Shown here: one piece after another, positions 1 through 11,810 of the stretch
How positions within the stretch are numbered: the stretch's first letter is position 1
Layout of the letters: every line of letters starts with the position of its first letter
Assembly: GCA_018894105.1 (NCBI GenBank)
Contig: CM032128.1
Coordinates: forward strand, 22,301,001 to 22,365,000
Direction: 5' to 3'
Origin: Jacaranda mimosifolia
Taxonomy: Eukaryota; Streptophyta; Magnoliopsida; Lamiales; Bignoniaceae
Length of the DNA: 64,000 bases
Translations under genes and position numbers: made by a program
The notes under the pieces: model-generated
What the model was told of the DNA's origin: nothing
The model's database searches: none
The model's input: the letters and a program-made list of their open reading frames with translations, nothing else

Positions 1-550
1 TCATCCGTTTCCACCTTGGATTTAAGCGATCAAGGTAATTTTTCTGCAACCAAATGCATCTTAATGGCATGATTAGATCCTTGGATGAAGTGTAGTCAAA
101 TTTTTATTTAGCTATTTTTACTTTGTAACTTGGATCCTTATGCTTACACTTTACTTCAAGTAACATATATAATATTATATATTAATGCATATTTATTAGG
201 ATATACATGTATTTCTATATATATAATATTTTATTACTATACATATTAGTATGCACAAACTATTTTTAATGTGTTTAGAATATATTATGATAAATATGTT
301 AATAACTTACTGTATTTTATTATATTGAAGAAGAAATTACACAAATATTAAATGAGCAATTGTTGCTTTTGTTAAATTTTAAAATGCAAAACAATAGTAA
401 CTAATTTATAAAATATTATAATTTTTTTTGGTATATATGGTATGTATTATATTGTTCAATTAAATGCACGAAAATGTATTTGGTATAGTGGTTAATGTCT
501 AAGCACCTAGTAACATGAATAATTATTTCAAAAATTCTTATAATTCGTTC
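1..550. other. AT-rich stretch without a gene
   Basis: I see no coding frame, RNA gene or clear repeat boundary here. The sequence is very AT-rich with short TA tracts around 175-235. It may be the interior of the CACTA element whose end lies at 708, since the outward-facing terminus there implies that the element body extends to the left, but nothing in this stretch proves it. Confidence 0.5.
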
Positions 551-708
551 ACCAATTAGTGATGGGTTAGTGACTGATGCAAATCGATAATGAGGGTTTT
601 TGTGACCGACTCAAGCTATCACTAAATCGGCCACTAACTTGTTAGTGGTCGATTTTTTCTTATTTAGTAACCATTCAAGCGGTCACTAGCACCCTTGTTT
701 TGGTAGTG
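551..708. mobile_element. Right terminus of a CACTA (En/Spm-like) transposon
   Basis: Read on the minus strand from 708, the sequence starts CACTACCAAAACAAGGG, which fits the CACTA terminal inverted repeat. Behind it is a cluster of short subterminal motifs in both orientations around GTGACCG, CGGTCAC, CACTAA and TTAGTG (about 555-690), as expected for transposase-binding subterminal repeats. The partner terminus is not found in the window, so the element body should lie at lower coordinates, beyond the window edge, or be truncated. The three bases after the end are GGG, the only candidate for half of a 3 bp target duplication. Recognised from terminus and subterminal architecture only; no transposase is visible. 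Confidence 0.55.
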
Positions 709-885
709 GGGGAAGCTTTTGATGGATAAAGGCATTCTATCCTTGGAGTCTTGGCTACCCCATTAAAATTGAAATTCCACTAAATTGTTATTTTGTGTTC
801 AACCACAGTAGATCCCCCTCCTCAAATTATCTAATCATCTGGAGGTGGAAATTGAGCTGCCTGAACCAGAGCTTACTGAGCATGG

Positions 886-1602
886 TACCTAAAAAATATG
901 GAAAAGTAGGAGAAACCACACGACACCACTCAGGTTGTGTAACATCATTCTTCACTCTAGGAATCCACCTAAGAGTTTAGAGTAATAGAAAGAAGATTTC
1001 TCTTCTTAAAAACAACCCATGACTCAAAATATGATTTGTATTCTTCAAAATACTCTACTAAAACGATTACAAGATGTGGCTTTGTAAAGCTTGAAACAAC
1101 CATCCAAGCATAGATGACTTTCAAAGTAAGATATGCTCATCAAAACCTAAAAAATGTAAAAACTAATAAGTCTAGCTGAGAAATATTAAATGAAAGCATA
1201 ATGGACTCAATAACCAAGAAAAAATTGAAAAGAACCATTAAAATTGGTTTGACTCGAGTGACCCATGATATTCCTAAGAGTAGCCGTAACAGTATATAAT
1301 ATAGCATCCTCAGTAATTCTACCATAACTCTCTGTAGAAAAATATTTTCAAGAACCGTTTGTGACGTTAGAAACTAGATACATGTGGCTTTCCGATAGCA
1401 TATAGCTCACTATTTAGTTCATTCCTAATGAAAGTAGTTTATCCCGAGAAGTTGTCCAAAAATCTATTACAGCACCATGAGAATTGATTCAAAGTGCACC
1501 AATTGATACAATATCCTTAGGCATGATTTTCTTGCACAAATGGCTATTTTTTTTCCCACAATGACTTGTCTTCATCCCATAATTCATCTTGAATTATTTC
1601 AG
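886..1602 (-). repeat. 3' LTR of the degenerate Ty3/gypsy element
   Basis: This block is repeated in the same orientation at about 7664-8365, with many substitutions and small indels. The two copies bracket the gag-pol remnants between them. The copy here starts shortly after the end of the pol frame (stop at 1630-1632 read on the minus strand), where a 3' LTR belongs. The divergence of the copies indicates an old insertion. Exact LTR ends and a target duplication could not be resolved. Confidence 0.55.
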
Positions 1603-1629
1603 TTTCATTATCCCTGAATTGGAAAAGAC

Positions 1630-2720
1630 TCATCTTAAGTCTTGTTCAAACTCATCTTCAATATAAGGAGAAATATCTGCTACATTGAAGTTGCTGAAAC
1701 TCCATAATCACCGATCAATTTGATTTTATAAGCATTCTCACCAATCCTTTGTAGTACCTTAAAACAATCATCAACTCTTGGTGTAATTTTCAGTGATGAC
1801 CACAAGGAAAACGCTCTTTGCAAAGGTGAATCCAAATCAAGCTACCTTACTTGAAAGTTGTCGGCTTTCAATGCTTATTGACAATCCTTTAACACTTCTC
1901 ATTGTTCTTGATAATTTCTTGCCAAACTTGTTCATGCAACTTCTTGATGTACTTGGCATGATCCTCTCCATTACTGCTAAAATGCTGATTAATTGGAAGG
2001 GGAGCTAAATCCAATGGAGAAACAGGATTGCTACCATAAACTATCTCAAAAGGGCTTCTTCCAGTTGTTTGGCTCGAAGACCGATTATAAGCAAATTCAG
2101 CTTGAGCCTAAAACATATCCTATTAATGAATATTTTTAGCAACCAAGCTTCCCCAAAGATTTTCTAAACTTCTATTAACAACCTCTGTTTACCCATCCAT
2201 TTGAGGATGATAAGAAGAACTAAATTGAAGCTTAGTTCCAAGCTTACTCCAAAGTATGTACAAAAAATGACTCATAAACTTTGAATCCTGATCAAATGTA
2301 ATTATGTTTGAAATGCCATGAAGTCTCACAATTTCTTTAAAATAAAGATCAGCAACATGTGTAACATCCAAAGTCTTTGTGCAAGGAACAAAATATGCCA
2401 TTTTGGATAACTGATCAATGGCCACAATGATTGAATCTTTATTCCTTTGAGTGTGAGACAAATCAACCACAAAATTGATACTCACATCTTCCTAAGGAGT
2501 TGCTGGACTTGGGAATAGAGTGTATAACCAATGTTTTGCCCATGACTCTTAGTAATGTGACAAGCTCTACACATTTCAACACAATGGTTGACATCATACT
2601 CCATCCTAGACCAGTAGAAGTTTTCTTAGACAAGTTCAAGAGTTTTATCTCTTCCAAAATGTCCAACAAGGCTTCCATTATGTGCTTCAAAAATAATTGC
2701 TTGCCTTAAAAAATAATTTG
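1630..2720 (-). pseudogene. Ty3/gypsy integrase, broken
   Basis: Minus-strand frames show the integrase modules in order. A zinc-finger region (about 2500-2710) has the HFGRDKT-like and CVEMCRACH-like patterns. The catalytic core (2189-2485) has first-Asp context VVDLSHTQRNKDSI, then SKMAYF, then the second Asp in TFDQDSKFMSH, and ends at YHPQMDG just before the catalytic Glu. The C-terminal GPY/F-type module (about 1660-1760) reads DCFKVLQRIGENAYKIKL and is followed by FNVADISPY and a stop at 1630. Frameshifts and stops separate the modules, so no active enzyme can be made. The protein pattern resembles plant chromovirus integrases, possibly the Reina group, but no chromodomain is visible after the GPY/F module. 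Confidence 0.8.
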
Positions 2721-4060
2721 CAACACATAGCAACTTATCTTTGAAAAAAAAGGCCATCTTGAATCAAGAAATGATTAAATGGACCCTTCAACCATTTTCC
2801 CCAAATCTCGCCAAAGTATGGATCATCTTGGTAAAGATCTTTAAGTACCTCAAAATCAATGAATTTTATTTTCAAAGTGGATAGCAAAGAATGTCTTCGG
2901 ATAATAGCATCCGCCACACGATTAAGAACATTAGATTTATGCTTGATGAGAAAAATTGAAAGCTTGTAGATACTCAACCTACCTAGCATGACGATAATTT
3001 AATTTTTGTTGAGAATTCAAGTACTTCAATGCCTCATGATCCGATTAGAGAATAAACTTCTTGTATAAAAGATAGTGTTGCCAATGATCCAAAGCACGAA
3101 CAATAGCAAAGAACTCATTATTTTAGTAGAGTAATTATGATAAGAGTTGTTCAACATTTCATTAAACAAAGCAATAGGCTTACCTTCTTGGCTAAGAACA
3201 GCACTAATTCCGACAATTGAAGCATCACAATCAACTACAAAAACCTTGTCAAAATCTGGCAGTTGCAATATTGGAACCCTTGTAACCATCTTCTTAAGAA
3301 GATCAAAGTTTTTTTCTACATTTTCTGTCTATTTGAAATTGCCACCCGTTCAAGCACTCAGTGATAGGTGCTATTACAGTGCTAAAGTCCTTGATAAATC
3401 TGCGATAGAAGGAAGCTAAGCCATGAAAACTCTGAATATCATAAATAGATTTAGGAGTTGACCAATTTAGAATCGCCTCAATCTTATTCTCATCCATCTT
3501 GGTGCCTTCCGAAGAAACAACATAGCCTCATAAAACTAGGTTTGTTGAGAGAAAATGACATTTCTTCACATTCGTATATAAATTTTGCTCCCTTATGATT
3601 TCAAATACTTGTCAAAAGTTATTCAAATGTTCCTCTAGGCTGCAGTTATAGACAAGAATGTTATCAAAATTAAGCACAACAAACTTCCCAAGGAAATGTT
3701 TAAAATATGGTTCATGAACCGCAACAATATAGAAGGGGCATTGAAAGATCAAATGGCATAGCCAACCACTTGTAGAGACCATTTCTTATTTTGAAAGTTG
3801 TTTTCCGTTCATCTCTGGATCTCATGCGAATTTGATGATAACCATTTCTAAGATCAATCTTAGAACCGATCTTAAAACCATGAAGTTGATCAAGAAGATC
3901 ATCAAGATAAGGGATAGGAAAGCAGTACCTAATAGTGATTTTATTTACCACTCTACTATCAACACACACAGGCCAAGAACCATTATTTTTTTGGACTCAT
4001 TCGATAGACTGCAGCTCTTCATGATCTCTTGGACTCATTCTATAGTCTACCTTATTTGGA
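2721..4060 (-). pseudogene. Ty3/gypsy reverse transcriptase and RNase H, broken
   Basis: The reverse transcriptase core is read at 3712-3969: [20 protein letters not shown], then [11 protein letters not shown], then [18 protein letters not shown]. The thumb/connection follows at 3303-3497 (NWSTPKSIYDIQSFHGLASF, YRRFIKDFS). RNase H starts at about 3289 with FVVDCDASIVGISAVLSQEGKP. The linker to integrase at 2735-2989 contains the HKSNVLNRVADAIIRRHSLL pattern typical of chromoviruses. In-frame stops and frameshifts separate these blocks, so the enzyme is dead. It sits between the protease and integrase remnants in normal Ty3/gypsy order. Confidence 0.8.
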
Positions 4061-4700
4061 ATAGAAGCACCAGGAATTAAATCAATGTAATGTTGAATTT
4101 CTCGCGTTGGAGGGAATCTGGGTAGAATTTCTTTGGGTACTACATCCTAAAATTCCTATAGCAACATCTATACCTGTCATGGGACAGCATGACCCTCCTC
4201 ATTTTCTCCATAAACTCGCTAATCACCTTGCCTACTTGAGATTTAGAGAGTAAAGTATTTCCCTCCTCTTTCGAAGGTTTCGGATCATTCCCCATCTTGG
4301 ATGGCCCTAAAATAATTTTTTCACCATCTTTGACAAGAGAATAAGTGTTCATTAAACCATTATGTAAAGTTCTCCTGTCATATTGTCAAGGTCTACCAAG
4401 AAGAAAATGAGCATCCATTGGAACAACTCACACCAAATCTCATCTTTATATTTACCAATGGAAAATTCAACAAGACAACTTTTATTTACTTTTATCTCAT
4501 TCCCCTTGTGAAGCCAAGGTAGCTTACATGGTTGAGATGATCCTCCATCTCCAATTTTAGCTTTTCCATCATTGCAATAGCAACAACATTCTCACAACTT
4601 CCTCTATCAATGATGACATTTCAAACTTTGCCATAAAAAGTGCACCTTGTGTGGAAAATATTATTGCGAAGCCAAGAATCACCTTCCATATAAGTTGTAT
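4061..4700 (-). pseudogene. Ty3/gypsy protease region, broken
   Basis: A retropepsin-like active-site context reads VIIDRGSCENVVAIAMMEKL on the minus strand at about 4567-4627. The expected D-S-G triad has become D-R-G, which should abolish activity. Downstream, 4140-4352 carries the NTYSLVKDGEKIILGPSK segment that lies between protease and RT in this type of element. Stops and frameshifts are frequent. Position between gag and RT supports the call. Confidence 0.6.
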
Positions 4701-4829
4701 TGATGATGTGTTGAATGATTAAAGATTTTCCATGATCTTTATAGATAATCTACTTCTTTTCAGCTCATTCATCATAGAGAGGTATTGTCGCATAAGGTTC
4801 ATCATCAATATCCTCTTCTGCAAGAGTGA

Positions 4830-5575
4830 TAATCTTGCGGTTTGGATAATCTGTAGCAAAGTGTCCAAAACCTTGCACTTGAAGCATGGTTTTTGAGTAG
4901 TAAAACCACTTAGCTTTATAATAGATTTTTGTTTCGCCTTTTTTGGTGTGGGTGTAGGTTTAGAAATAGATGTACTCAGTTAGAAGTACTTCCATATGAA
5001 GAAAATCAAACACCACCTCAGTTTGATTATTTTTATTATCTTTCCACCTTAAGAGCCAACTTGCATAATCATTAAAGGTCCGTAAGGCTGCAATTGTACC
5101 ACATTGCAGATGTCATTATGGAGTCCTCCAAGAAAACAAACAATAGTTTGCTCTTCCAACTCTATAATGTCGTATCTCATCATAAGTACTTCAAATTCAG
5201 CAATGTAATCTTCCACGGATAGATCTTTTTGCTTGAAATTATAATACTTGAGAAACGCATCTTGATGATAATTTTCAATTAAGAATTTTGTATGGAATTC
5301 TCTTTTCATCTTTTCCCAAGTTTTGATTTTTCTTTTTCCATCATGCATACATTACTTCTTTAAGTGTTCCCATCAAATAGATGCATGTTTTTTCAACTTG
5401 ATGGCAGCTAGCTTGAGTTTGTATTCTTCAGGAACTTCATTGAATTCAAAGATTCTTTCAATAGAATTTAGCTAATCTATGAACTCATCTAGATCATTTC
5501 TTCCATCAAAATCTGGAAATATCAACTTTAAATCATGAGATGAAGCATTACCCATATTTCTTCATGGTCTTTGAC
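4830..5575 (-). pseudogene. Ty3/gypsy gag with zinc knuckle, broken
   Basis: The minus-strand frame 5049-5348 carries a retrotransposon gag core: KTWEKMKREFHTKFL, then YNFKQKDLSVEDYIAEFEVL, then FLGGLHNDICNVVQL. Upstream, about 5380-5520, other frames read a DWLNSIERIFEFNEVPEEYK-like segment, a normal gag N-terminal half. A CCHC zinc knuckle can be pieced together across a frameshift at about 4848-4895 (CFKC...). The product would have been the nucleocapsid/capsid polyprotein packaging element RNA in the cytoplasm. Frameshifts and stops make it a relic. Confidence 0.7.
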
Positions 5576-5841
5576 GGGGTGAAGAATCTTTACTTGAACC
5601 ATTGTTTTGACTGCCGTGGAATGGATTGACATCCACTCCATTTGATTCAACCTCTAAAACATGACCATCAACATCACATCCCAAGGGTTCGTAGCGAGCA
5701 AGACACTACTGGAGTTGCTACACTTATCTCTTTAAATCTTCCAACTCGATATCATGAAGATCTTTTTGAGGAGCTACATGATCATCAATCTTTGGTTTGT
5801 TTATACGACGACCAGCTATTGAAAAACCAAAACTTTGATAA

Positions 5842-5855
5842 CCAAATTGATACCA
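5842..5855 (-). promoter_or_regulatory. Probable tRNA-Met primer-binding site of the Ty3/gypsy element
   Basis: The minus strand reads TGGTATCAATTTGG. The first eight bases match the plant initiator tRNA-Met primer-binding site (TGGTATCAGAGC) and the rest has drifted. It lies upstream of gag in the right orientation. The 5' LTR should start right beside it, but an unrelated block (5857-7650) intervenes. Confidence 0.45.
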
Positions 5856-5856
5856 A

Positions 5857-7650
5857 AAAAACTATAGTTAACCTTTTGATGATTTTGCTTAAGTTTAAGA
5901 GTTTTGATTATGACAATGTTTGCTGCATGATTGATGTGAATTATTCCTAGAAATAGTTAGAACTTATCTTTTCTTATCTGCAAATTATTCTTTGTTGTCT
6001 GGAATTTATCTTTCCTTATATTAATTTGATGGCATATCTTTATATTTGATTAAGGACATCATATCTCTTATTTATGGAAGGAATATCATATTGCTGATCT
6101 TGAATTTAAACATGTGCTCATCATGGCCAGATTCAATGAACATAATATATGGAATGATTGACTAGCGGCTTCTTTCCTGTTTTTCTACTATCATTTTTCC
6201 CATTTGATACCTTTTTAATGATTTAAGGAAAAAGCATTTTTCTTCATGGACATACTAAATTATCTTCAAATAATTTTCAGAGAATTCATAAGTCTCGTTT
6301 AGAATCTGTCTTCCATAAATAATTAGAATCTGACCCACATTTTCCATAAAAATCATCTAGATTGATTCTCATATCTTTCATACTAGGAAAGTATATATGT
6401 CTTGACTCTGAATCTTGCATCTCTATCTTGCTAAATAAATTTATCTGATTTAGATGCCATAATTATTCTTTCCTCAATTATCTACTGAAATATGTCATGT
6501 GCCATAATATAATTTCCATATTTAAAAGATCTTTGAAGATTCTAGATTGATTTATATCTTTATGATTTAGGAAAGAAATCAATCTTGTTGTACTTATTGA
6601 TAAATCCATAATTCATGGTGCTAATGGATTTTTAGCATAATATCTTGTTTCTTTATTTGATTCTAACGGACACTTACCTTATTAAGGATTTATAGTTGTT
6701 GGACATAAGCTACAAATAAGAAAATATGAAACATTATTTGGAGAGAATAACTTAGTCGGGAAAGAACTTTTTTAAGTGTCTTGAGGAGTTTTGTGATACT
6801 CTCATATACAATTTGTGCTTGAGTGTTGCTAATTCTTTGCTCTACGTGTATTTTCGAGGGACCTTACGGTGAAGAAGGGCAAGGGGAGCTTGCCCTTGAC
6901 GGACCTTGGGGAGACGAGGACGAGGTAGTTTGTGTCTCGAAGGACCTAGTGGTGAAGAGGGATAGGAGGGAGTCATACCTATTCTCAAGGGACCACATGA
7001 AGAAAACAAATATGTGCTTAGTTGCTCTAAGGACCTCTACGTGAAGAAACCAATAGAATGGTATGTCTGGAATCTTCGGTAGTATTCTTAGTTCTAGTCT
7101 GAAAGGAGAGTCTAAAGCTTATCATACAAAGTGGCAGCAACTCGTGCATCAATCCATAGAGGTTGTGCAAGTGAATCTAGCAAAAGTTCCCTCAGGCCTG
7201 TTCATAAAGCAACTAGTTTCACAGTGCTCTGAAATCTGGTTTATCTCATTTAGGATTCATGTTTAGCTCTTTGTGAAGAGCTGGTTTTCACCCTGCTAGG
7301 GTGCTTTTGTTCCTTAACTTTCATTATGTCAAATTATTGTTCTTAACTATAAACATCCTTATATTCTTAATTGATTTGACAGGTTCAAAATTCTAAGTGA
7401 AATCTTAGGTATAGGTTGAGAAGTGGGCTTGCCAAACCTCTATAAATACCAGTGTCATTTTACTTACTACTTCATTTATCACTGGTCTAATTGGTAGTTT
7501 AACTGGTACTTGCAAATTCCAGTCAATAACTAAAACTATTTTTTATAAAACACTTAAACTATTTTGAAAAGCCAAAAAGTATTTTGAGTGATAAACTTCC
7601 GCTGCATTAAAATCTCTTAGGCCTAATTCACCCTCCTCTTAGGCTTATAA
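5857..7650 (+). mobile_element. Possible solo LTR of a SIRE/Maximus-type copia element
   Basis: This block separates the gypsy primer-binding site from the 5' LTR remnant and has no counterpart beside the 3' LTR, so it looks inserted. Its plus-strand right end (about 7615-7645) contains CCTAATTCACCCTCCTCTTA followed by GGC, resembling the sequence just before the primer-binding site in plant SIRE/Maximus-type copia LTRs. It also carries a 42 bp minisatellite at 6859-7045. No gag-pol follows, so a solo LTR is the simplest reading. I could not identify target duplications or exact ends, and small plus-strand frames here (6823-7044, 7063-7266) match nothing I know. Confidence 0.35.
6859..7045 (+). 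repeat. Five-copy minisatellite, about 42 bp period
   Basis: The core GGACC, usually followed after a few bases by GTGAAGA or ATGAAGA, starts at about 6859, 6901, 6942, 6989 and 7031, giving spacings of 42, 41, 47 and 42 bp. The copies are degenerate. The tract is distinctly more GC-rich than its surroundings and lies inside the presumed copia LTR. Confidence 0.7.
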
Positions 7651-7663
7651 TCACTCACAATGG

Positions 7664-8365
7664 AGATGTAAGAAAAACCACAAAGTACCACCTAAGTTGT
7701 CTAACAACACTCTTCACTCTAGGAATCTACCTAAGAGTCTAGAGTAATAGCAAGAAGATTTCTCTCCTTAGAAACAAGCCAATGGCTCAAAATATAATTT
7801 GTATCTTCAAAAAAATCTATTGAAACGATTACAAGAGGTGACCTTATAAAGCTTAGAACAACCCTCCAAATATATGATGACTTTCAAAGTAAAACACACT
7901 CATCATGACCTAGAAAATATAAAAACTAATAAGTTCAACTGAGAAATTAAATAAAAGCATAAATTACTCATAACCAAGAAACAAGTGAAAAGAACCATTA
8001 AAATTAGTCTGAACCCAAGTGCCCTTAATATTCTCGAAATTAACCGTAACAGCATACAATCTAGTAGTCCTCAGTAATTCCATCATAACTCTATGTAAAA
8101 AAATAGATTTCAAGAACCATTTGTCACGTTAGAAACTAGACACCCGTGGCTTTCCAATGATATATGGTTCACCATCTAGTTCATTCCCAATGAAAATAGT
8201 TTATTTTGAGAAATTGTCCAAATATCTATTACAGCACTTTGAGAATTGATTCCATGTGCACCAATTTATACAACATCCTCAGGGGTGACGTTTTCGCACA
8301 AATGGCTACCTTTCTCCCACAAGGACTTGTATTTTCATTTCATAATTCATCTTGAATTATTTAAG
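7664..8365 (-). repeat. 5' LTR remnant of the degenerate Ty3/gypsy element
   Basis: This is the second copy of the block at 886-1602 in the same orientation. Shared landmarks include ATTCTTCACTCTAGGAATC-like and CAAGAACC(A/G)TTTGT stretches and the AATTCATCTTGAATTATTT end. It is displaced from the primer-binding site by the block at 5857-7650. The copies are well diverged. The outer boundary near 8365 is estimated from where similarity stops. Confidence 0.5.
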
Positions 8366-10410
8366 TGTCAGAGGAGGAAAAGTCAAACCTTTCGCATGCC
8401 CTATCTAGCCTAGCAACTAGTTTAGGAATCAATTGGTATCTAATTTCATTGATGATTTCTTCCCTTCTTGAATAGAAAACATAGAAGTGATCGAGAAGTT
8501 TCGGAGCTAATAGCATTTTCTACTCAAAAAATCTCATCATTTCTCCTAATCATTTCTTCACATCTCAAACTCAGAAACCTCCAGATCCTTCCCTAGTTTA
8601 TCCTACTCATAAGTTTTCATTTCATTAATTTTATTTAAAAGAATCAAGTCAATTTCTTTTTATAAGTAAAAACAAAATGTCAACTCTTATGTGGTTTAAT
8701 TTTGTTTAAAAATAATGGTGACGAAACAAAAGTAGCCTTCGAACCATCACTAAAACCAAACCCGCCCATTGCTACCCATTTGATTATGACATTGGTAATA
8801 ATGTGTCACCATATTTACATGTAAGATGCATATTTACATATATAGATGCAAAATCTTATTTAATCTGTGTTATACATTTATTATGACTCTTACAATGATA
8901 ACATGACAAATTTAAGTACTGTGACAAGAGTTATTGTCACGACATCTTATTGACACAATTAGATAGCATACAATAATTTAAACATTATACAAATACATTA
9001 ACATATTTTGGTGCCCAAAGCACTGTACCACACTTTGTTGGATATTTTTACGAACGAAGCCCTTGTGCCACTAGTGTGATCAATAATTTTGGATCATATT
9101 GGATCTAAATTTTGTACTACAAGATAAGCTCAATATTTAAATGCTTTTTGAGTTTTTTTTTTTTTTTAATTTGGTAATAGACCAATAAATTTTTATTTTA
9201 TCTGACTACTCTTTATTATAATACAAATTACAGAGTATATTTTAGATGCTGACAATTGTATAATAAAGGTGAGACTTTGCACAAATAACAAGTATTATTC
9301 AAAAGTATTTTATTATATGTACAGAAATTGTGTCCAATAGATGCTAAAACATAAATTCATCACCAAGGAGATTTTTATAATTTAGTTAAAAATAAAAACT
9401 AATAATGAAGTCAAAATTAAATTCTAACCTAACATTACTGTGATCAATAATCGTTGTGTTCGTTCACGTAATTTCATTTATCCAATAGTTGCATTTTTAT
9501 TTGATCATATTCACCACTTATTTGTACTTTTTTGTTAAAGAAACTTGCTAACGTTGTTTATCTTTTTCCATTTTAAATAATAAAGTACGACTAAATTGGT
9601 TATAAATCTTAGAAAGATAAATAAAAAAACTTATCTAGCTGAAATGTTTTACTGATCAAGAAAATTTCCATATATTAAGAATTTGAAATGAAAGAGAGTT
9701 TTTAAACACAATGAATTAAAATATGTAATTTTTTATATTAGAGATATAAAAATATGGTTCAAAAAATTTGAAAATATTTGATGGAACAAATAAGTGTCTA
9801 ACTAATGTATATATTAACCATGAACGAGCAGTTTTTAATTTTATCACAAAACTAAAACTTCTTAAGATTTATAATAATTGAATCCAGATTAAGTGAACCT
9901 TAGCCAAATATTTAGTTTCTATAAATGATATCCACAAATAATTTTCGAGTGGCTAATTGATTTAATGATGTCTTTTATGTATAATGTTTGATATTCAAAT
10001 CCTAATGAATCTTTGGCGGGTAAAATAATTTATAAATTAGAAAAAGAAAAGATAACTTGTGTTCGTTAAAATGCTACTGGTTAAGATGCATGCCGGTTAA
10101 AAATATTTTCTTTCCTTATACATATTTTGAATATAACAAATAATTCATACTTCGATGTGAAATATTTAGAGCACATATTATGCATATTCTGTATGATACT
10201 TGATGAATAATACTTAATTATATTTATTTTTTTTATATAAAATCTAAAATATATCAAAATTATTGATATGCTTTAATTAAATATAATACAAATAAAATAA
10301 TAACTTACAAACATACTAATTATTGTTAAATAATTATTTTCAAGTTGTGTCATAATTATAAATTAAAAAATTTAATGGTAGTACAAAATAAAATTTTGAA
10401 TAATTTTGAA
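8366..10410. other. Intergenic AT-rich DNA
   Basis: No gene, RNA gene or element with clear termini was found. A short stretch at 8705-8815 has scattered GGTGAC, ATCACTA and GTCACC motifs that resemble CACTA subterminal repeats, but no terminus accompanies it. Poly-T runs occur near 9155-9170. Confidence 0.5.
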
Positions 10411-10669
10411 GGAAAAATTGCACTTGTGGTCCCATAGCATAAGGTGTTTTGCACTTTCAGTCCCAAACTAATTGGGTTCAACAATATATTATATGAGAAA
10501 TTTTTTAACTTTATAATACTTATGGTCGATAGTCCCAATTTTTAACAGAGAACAATGCGTGCAAAACACACGGTTATTTATTAACAAACTTAGAATGTTA
10601 GGGAGTTATCAATTCAAAACTAAAAGTGAAAAACAACTTATACTATAGGACTAAAAATGCAATCTTTCC
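10411..10669. mobile_element. MULE-type MITE with long terminal inverted repeats
   Basis: The left end reads GGAAAAATTGCACTTGTGG and the complement of the right end reads GGAAAGATTGCATTTTTAG. Similarity continues inward for 50 bp or more, for example TAAGGTGTTTTGCACTTT against TAAGTTGTTTTTCACTTT. The length of 259 bp and the absence of coding capacity mark a MITE. Long TIRs point to a Mutator-type family. A clear 9 bp target duplication is not preserved. A relative lies at 11811-12045 in the opposite orientation. Confidence 0.7.
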
Positions 10670-11360
10670 TTAAAACCCTTTCTCCTTAAAACACTTTTTC
10701 TTTTGAAAGCTTCTTGCAATCGGTATGCCACAGGAAAAAATTAATTAAAAGAATTTATAAAATTTCAAATAATTATATGCCAGAATATAAAGTTTTTGTT
10801 AAATTAATTTAAAAGATTTATAAATTTCTACATCTTATTGTAAATTATTTTGGAGTTCATAATATGCTAACATTTATTTTCAAAATAGACTCTTAAAGTA
10901 TTTAAATGATGAAATTCATAAGTTATTGAAGCTTTTAAATTAATATGGTGAAAATAAAAGAAGTGTATTTAAATTTGAAAAATACATTAAGAAAAAAACA
11001 AGTGTGTATAATTCCAATATTTTTTATTTTAAAAGTTTATAAACTCATCTTTCATAAATTTTAGCAAACATACTTAAACATGTTACAACCGCTTGAACAA
11101 CTCATAAATCTACAAAAATCATCCATTTTTTTTTTGTATCAGCTAAACTAACCGGTACCAAGGCAAGAGACTAGTGTTGTGTTCAAGAAGATCCCAAGTA
11201 CTCCAAGTAAAGTTACCTCCTCATAAATCCACATATATAACATTTTACTGAATCAAGAGGAAAAAAAATCATAATAAAAAACAATAATGCAACTTGTCGT
11301 TCTAAACTTGTCATGCATGTTTATAGAGATATATAATATATAACAAACTACAAAAGTGGC
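10670..11360. other. Intergenic AT-rich DNA
   Basis: No coding frame or element termini recognised. The sequence is low-complexity AT-rich with a short T-run near 11125-11135. Confidence 0.5.
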
Positions 11361-11758
11361 TTAAAATCTATCATTCACTCTATTATTATCAAAACCACCA
11401 GCATTGTTGAAGTTGCTGTGATTTGAGGTGCTTTCTCCTAGGCATAGCTTACTTGGATGTTTCGATTGTTTAATTATTTTCCATCCATGGTTGACATATA
11501 TAGAGCTGAGCTGGCATAGTCGACACTTGAGAAATTGACAAACTCGAGTCCTCTTGACTTCCCTGAGTCTCTACTAGTAAACTCTGCATCAACAACGGTT
11601 GGAAAATACATCTCTTAGAGACTAGCCAGTAGTTCTATATGAGGTTCTCCAATGGAAAGCTTTGTCGACATTCAATCCATAGCATTAAGCATGAAAGAGT
11701 GTCCATTCGTTGCACTGCTTTGCCTGAATAGATCTATGACTTTGTTGTAAGATGCCAT
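11361..11758 (-). pseudogene. Glycine-rich RRM RNA-binding protein relic
   Basis: Reading the minus strand from an ATG at 11758 gives MASYNKVIDLFRQSSATNG, resembling the presequence start of organelle-targeted glycine-rich RNA-binding proteins. It continues through an in-frame stop to MSTKLSIGEPHIE, a decayed RNP2 region. A segment DSGKSRGLEFVNFSSVDYAS then matches the RNP1 motif and alpha-2 region, followed by the LNNRNIQVSYA strand. After a frameshift, the tail SNFNNAGGFDNNRVNDRF ends at a TAA (11361-11363). Most of the central RRM is deleted or scrambled. No introns are seen, which fits a processed retrocopy, though no poly-A tail was found. The intact protein would bind RNA through one RRM; this copy cannot. 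Confidence 0.65.
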
Positions 11759-11810
11759 TTTTCAAGCAACTTTTAAAAGAAAAAGAACTGTAGAAATGAA
11801 GGAGTTTAAG

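Noticed and set aside
8705..8815. A second CACTA end pairing with the terminus at 708
   Set aside because: Only loose GGTGAC/ATCACTA motifs are present; no CACTA terminus or matching target triplet was found.
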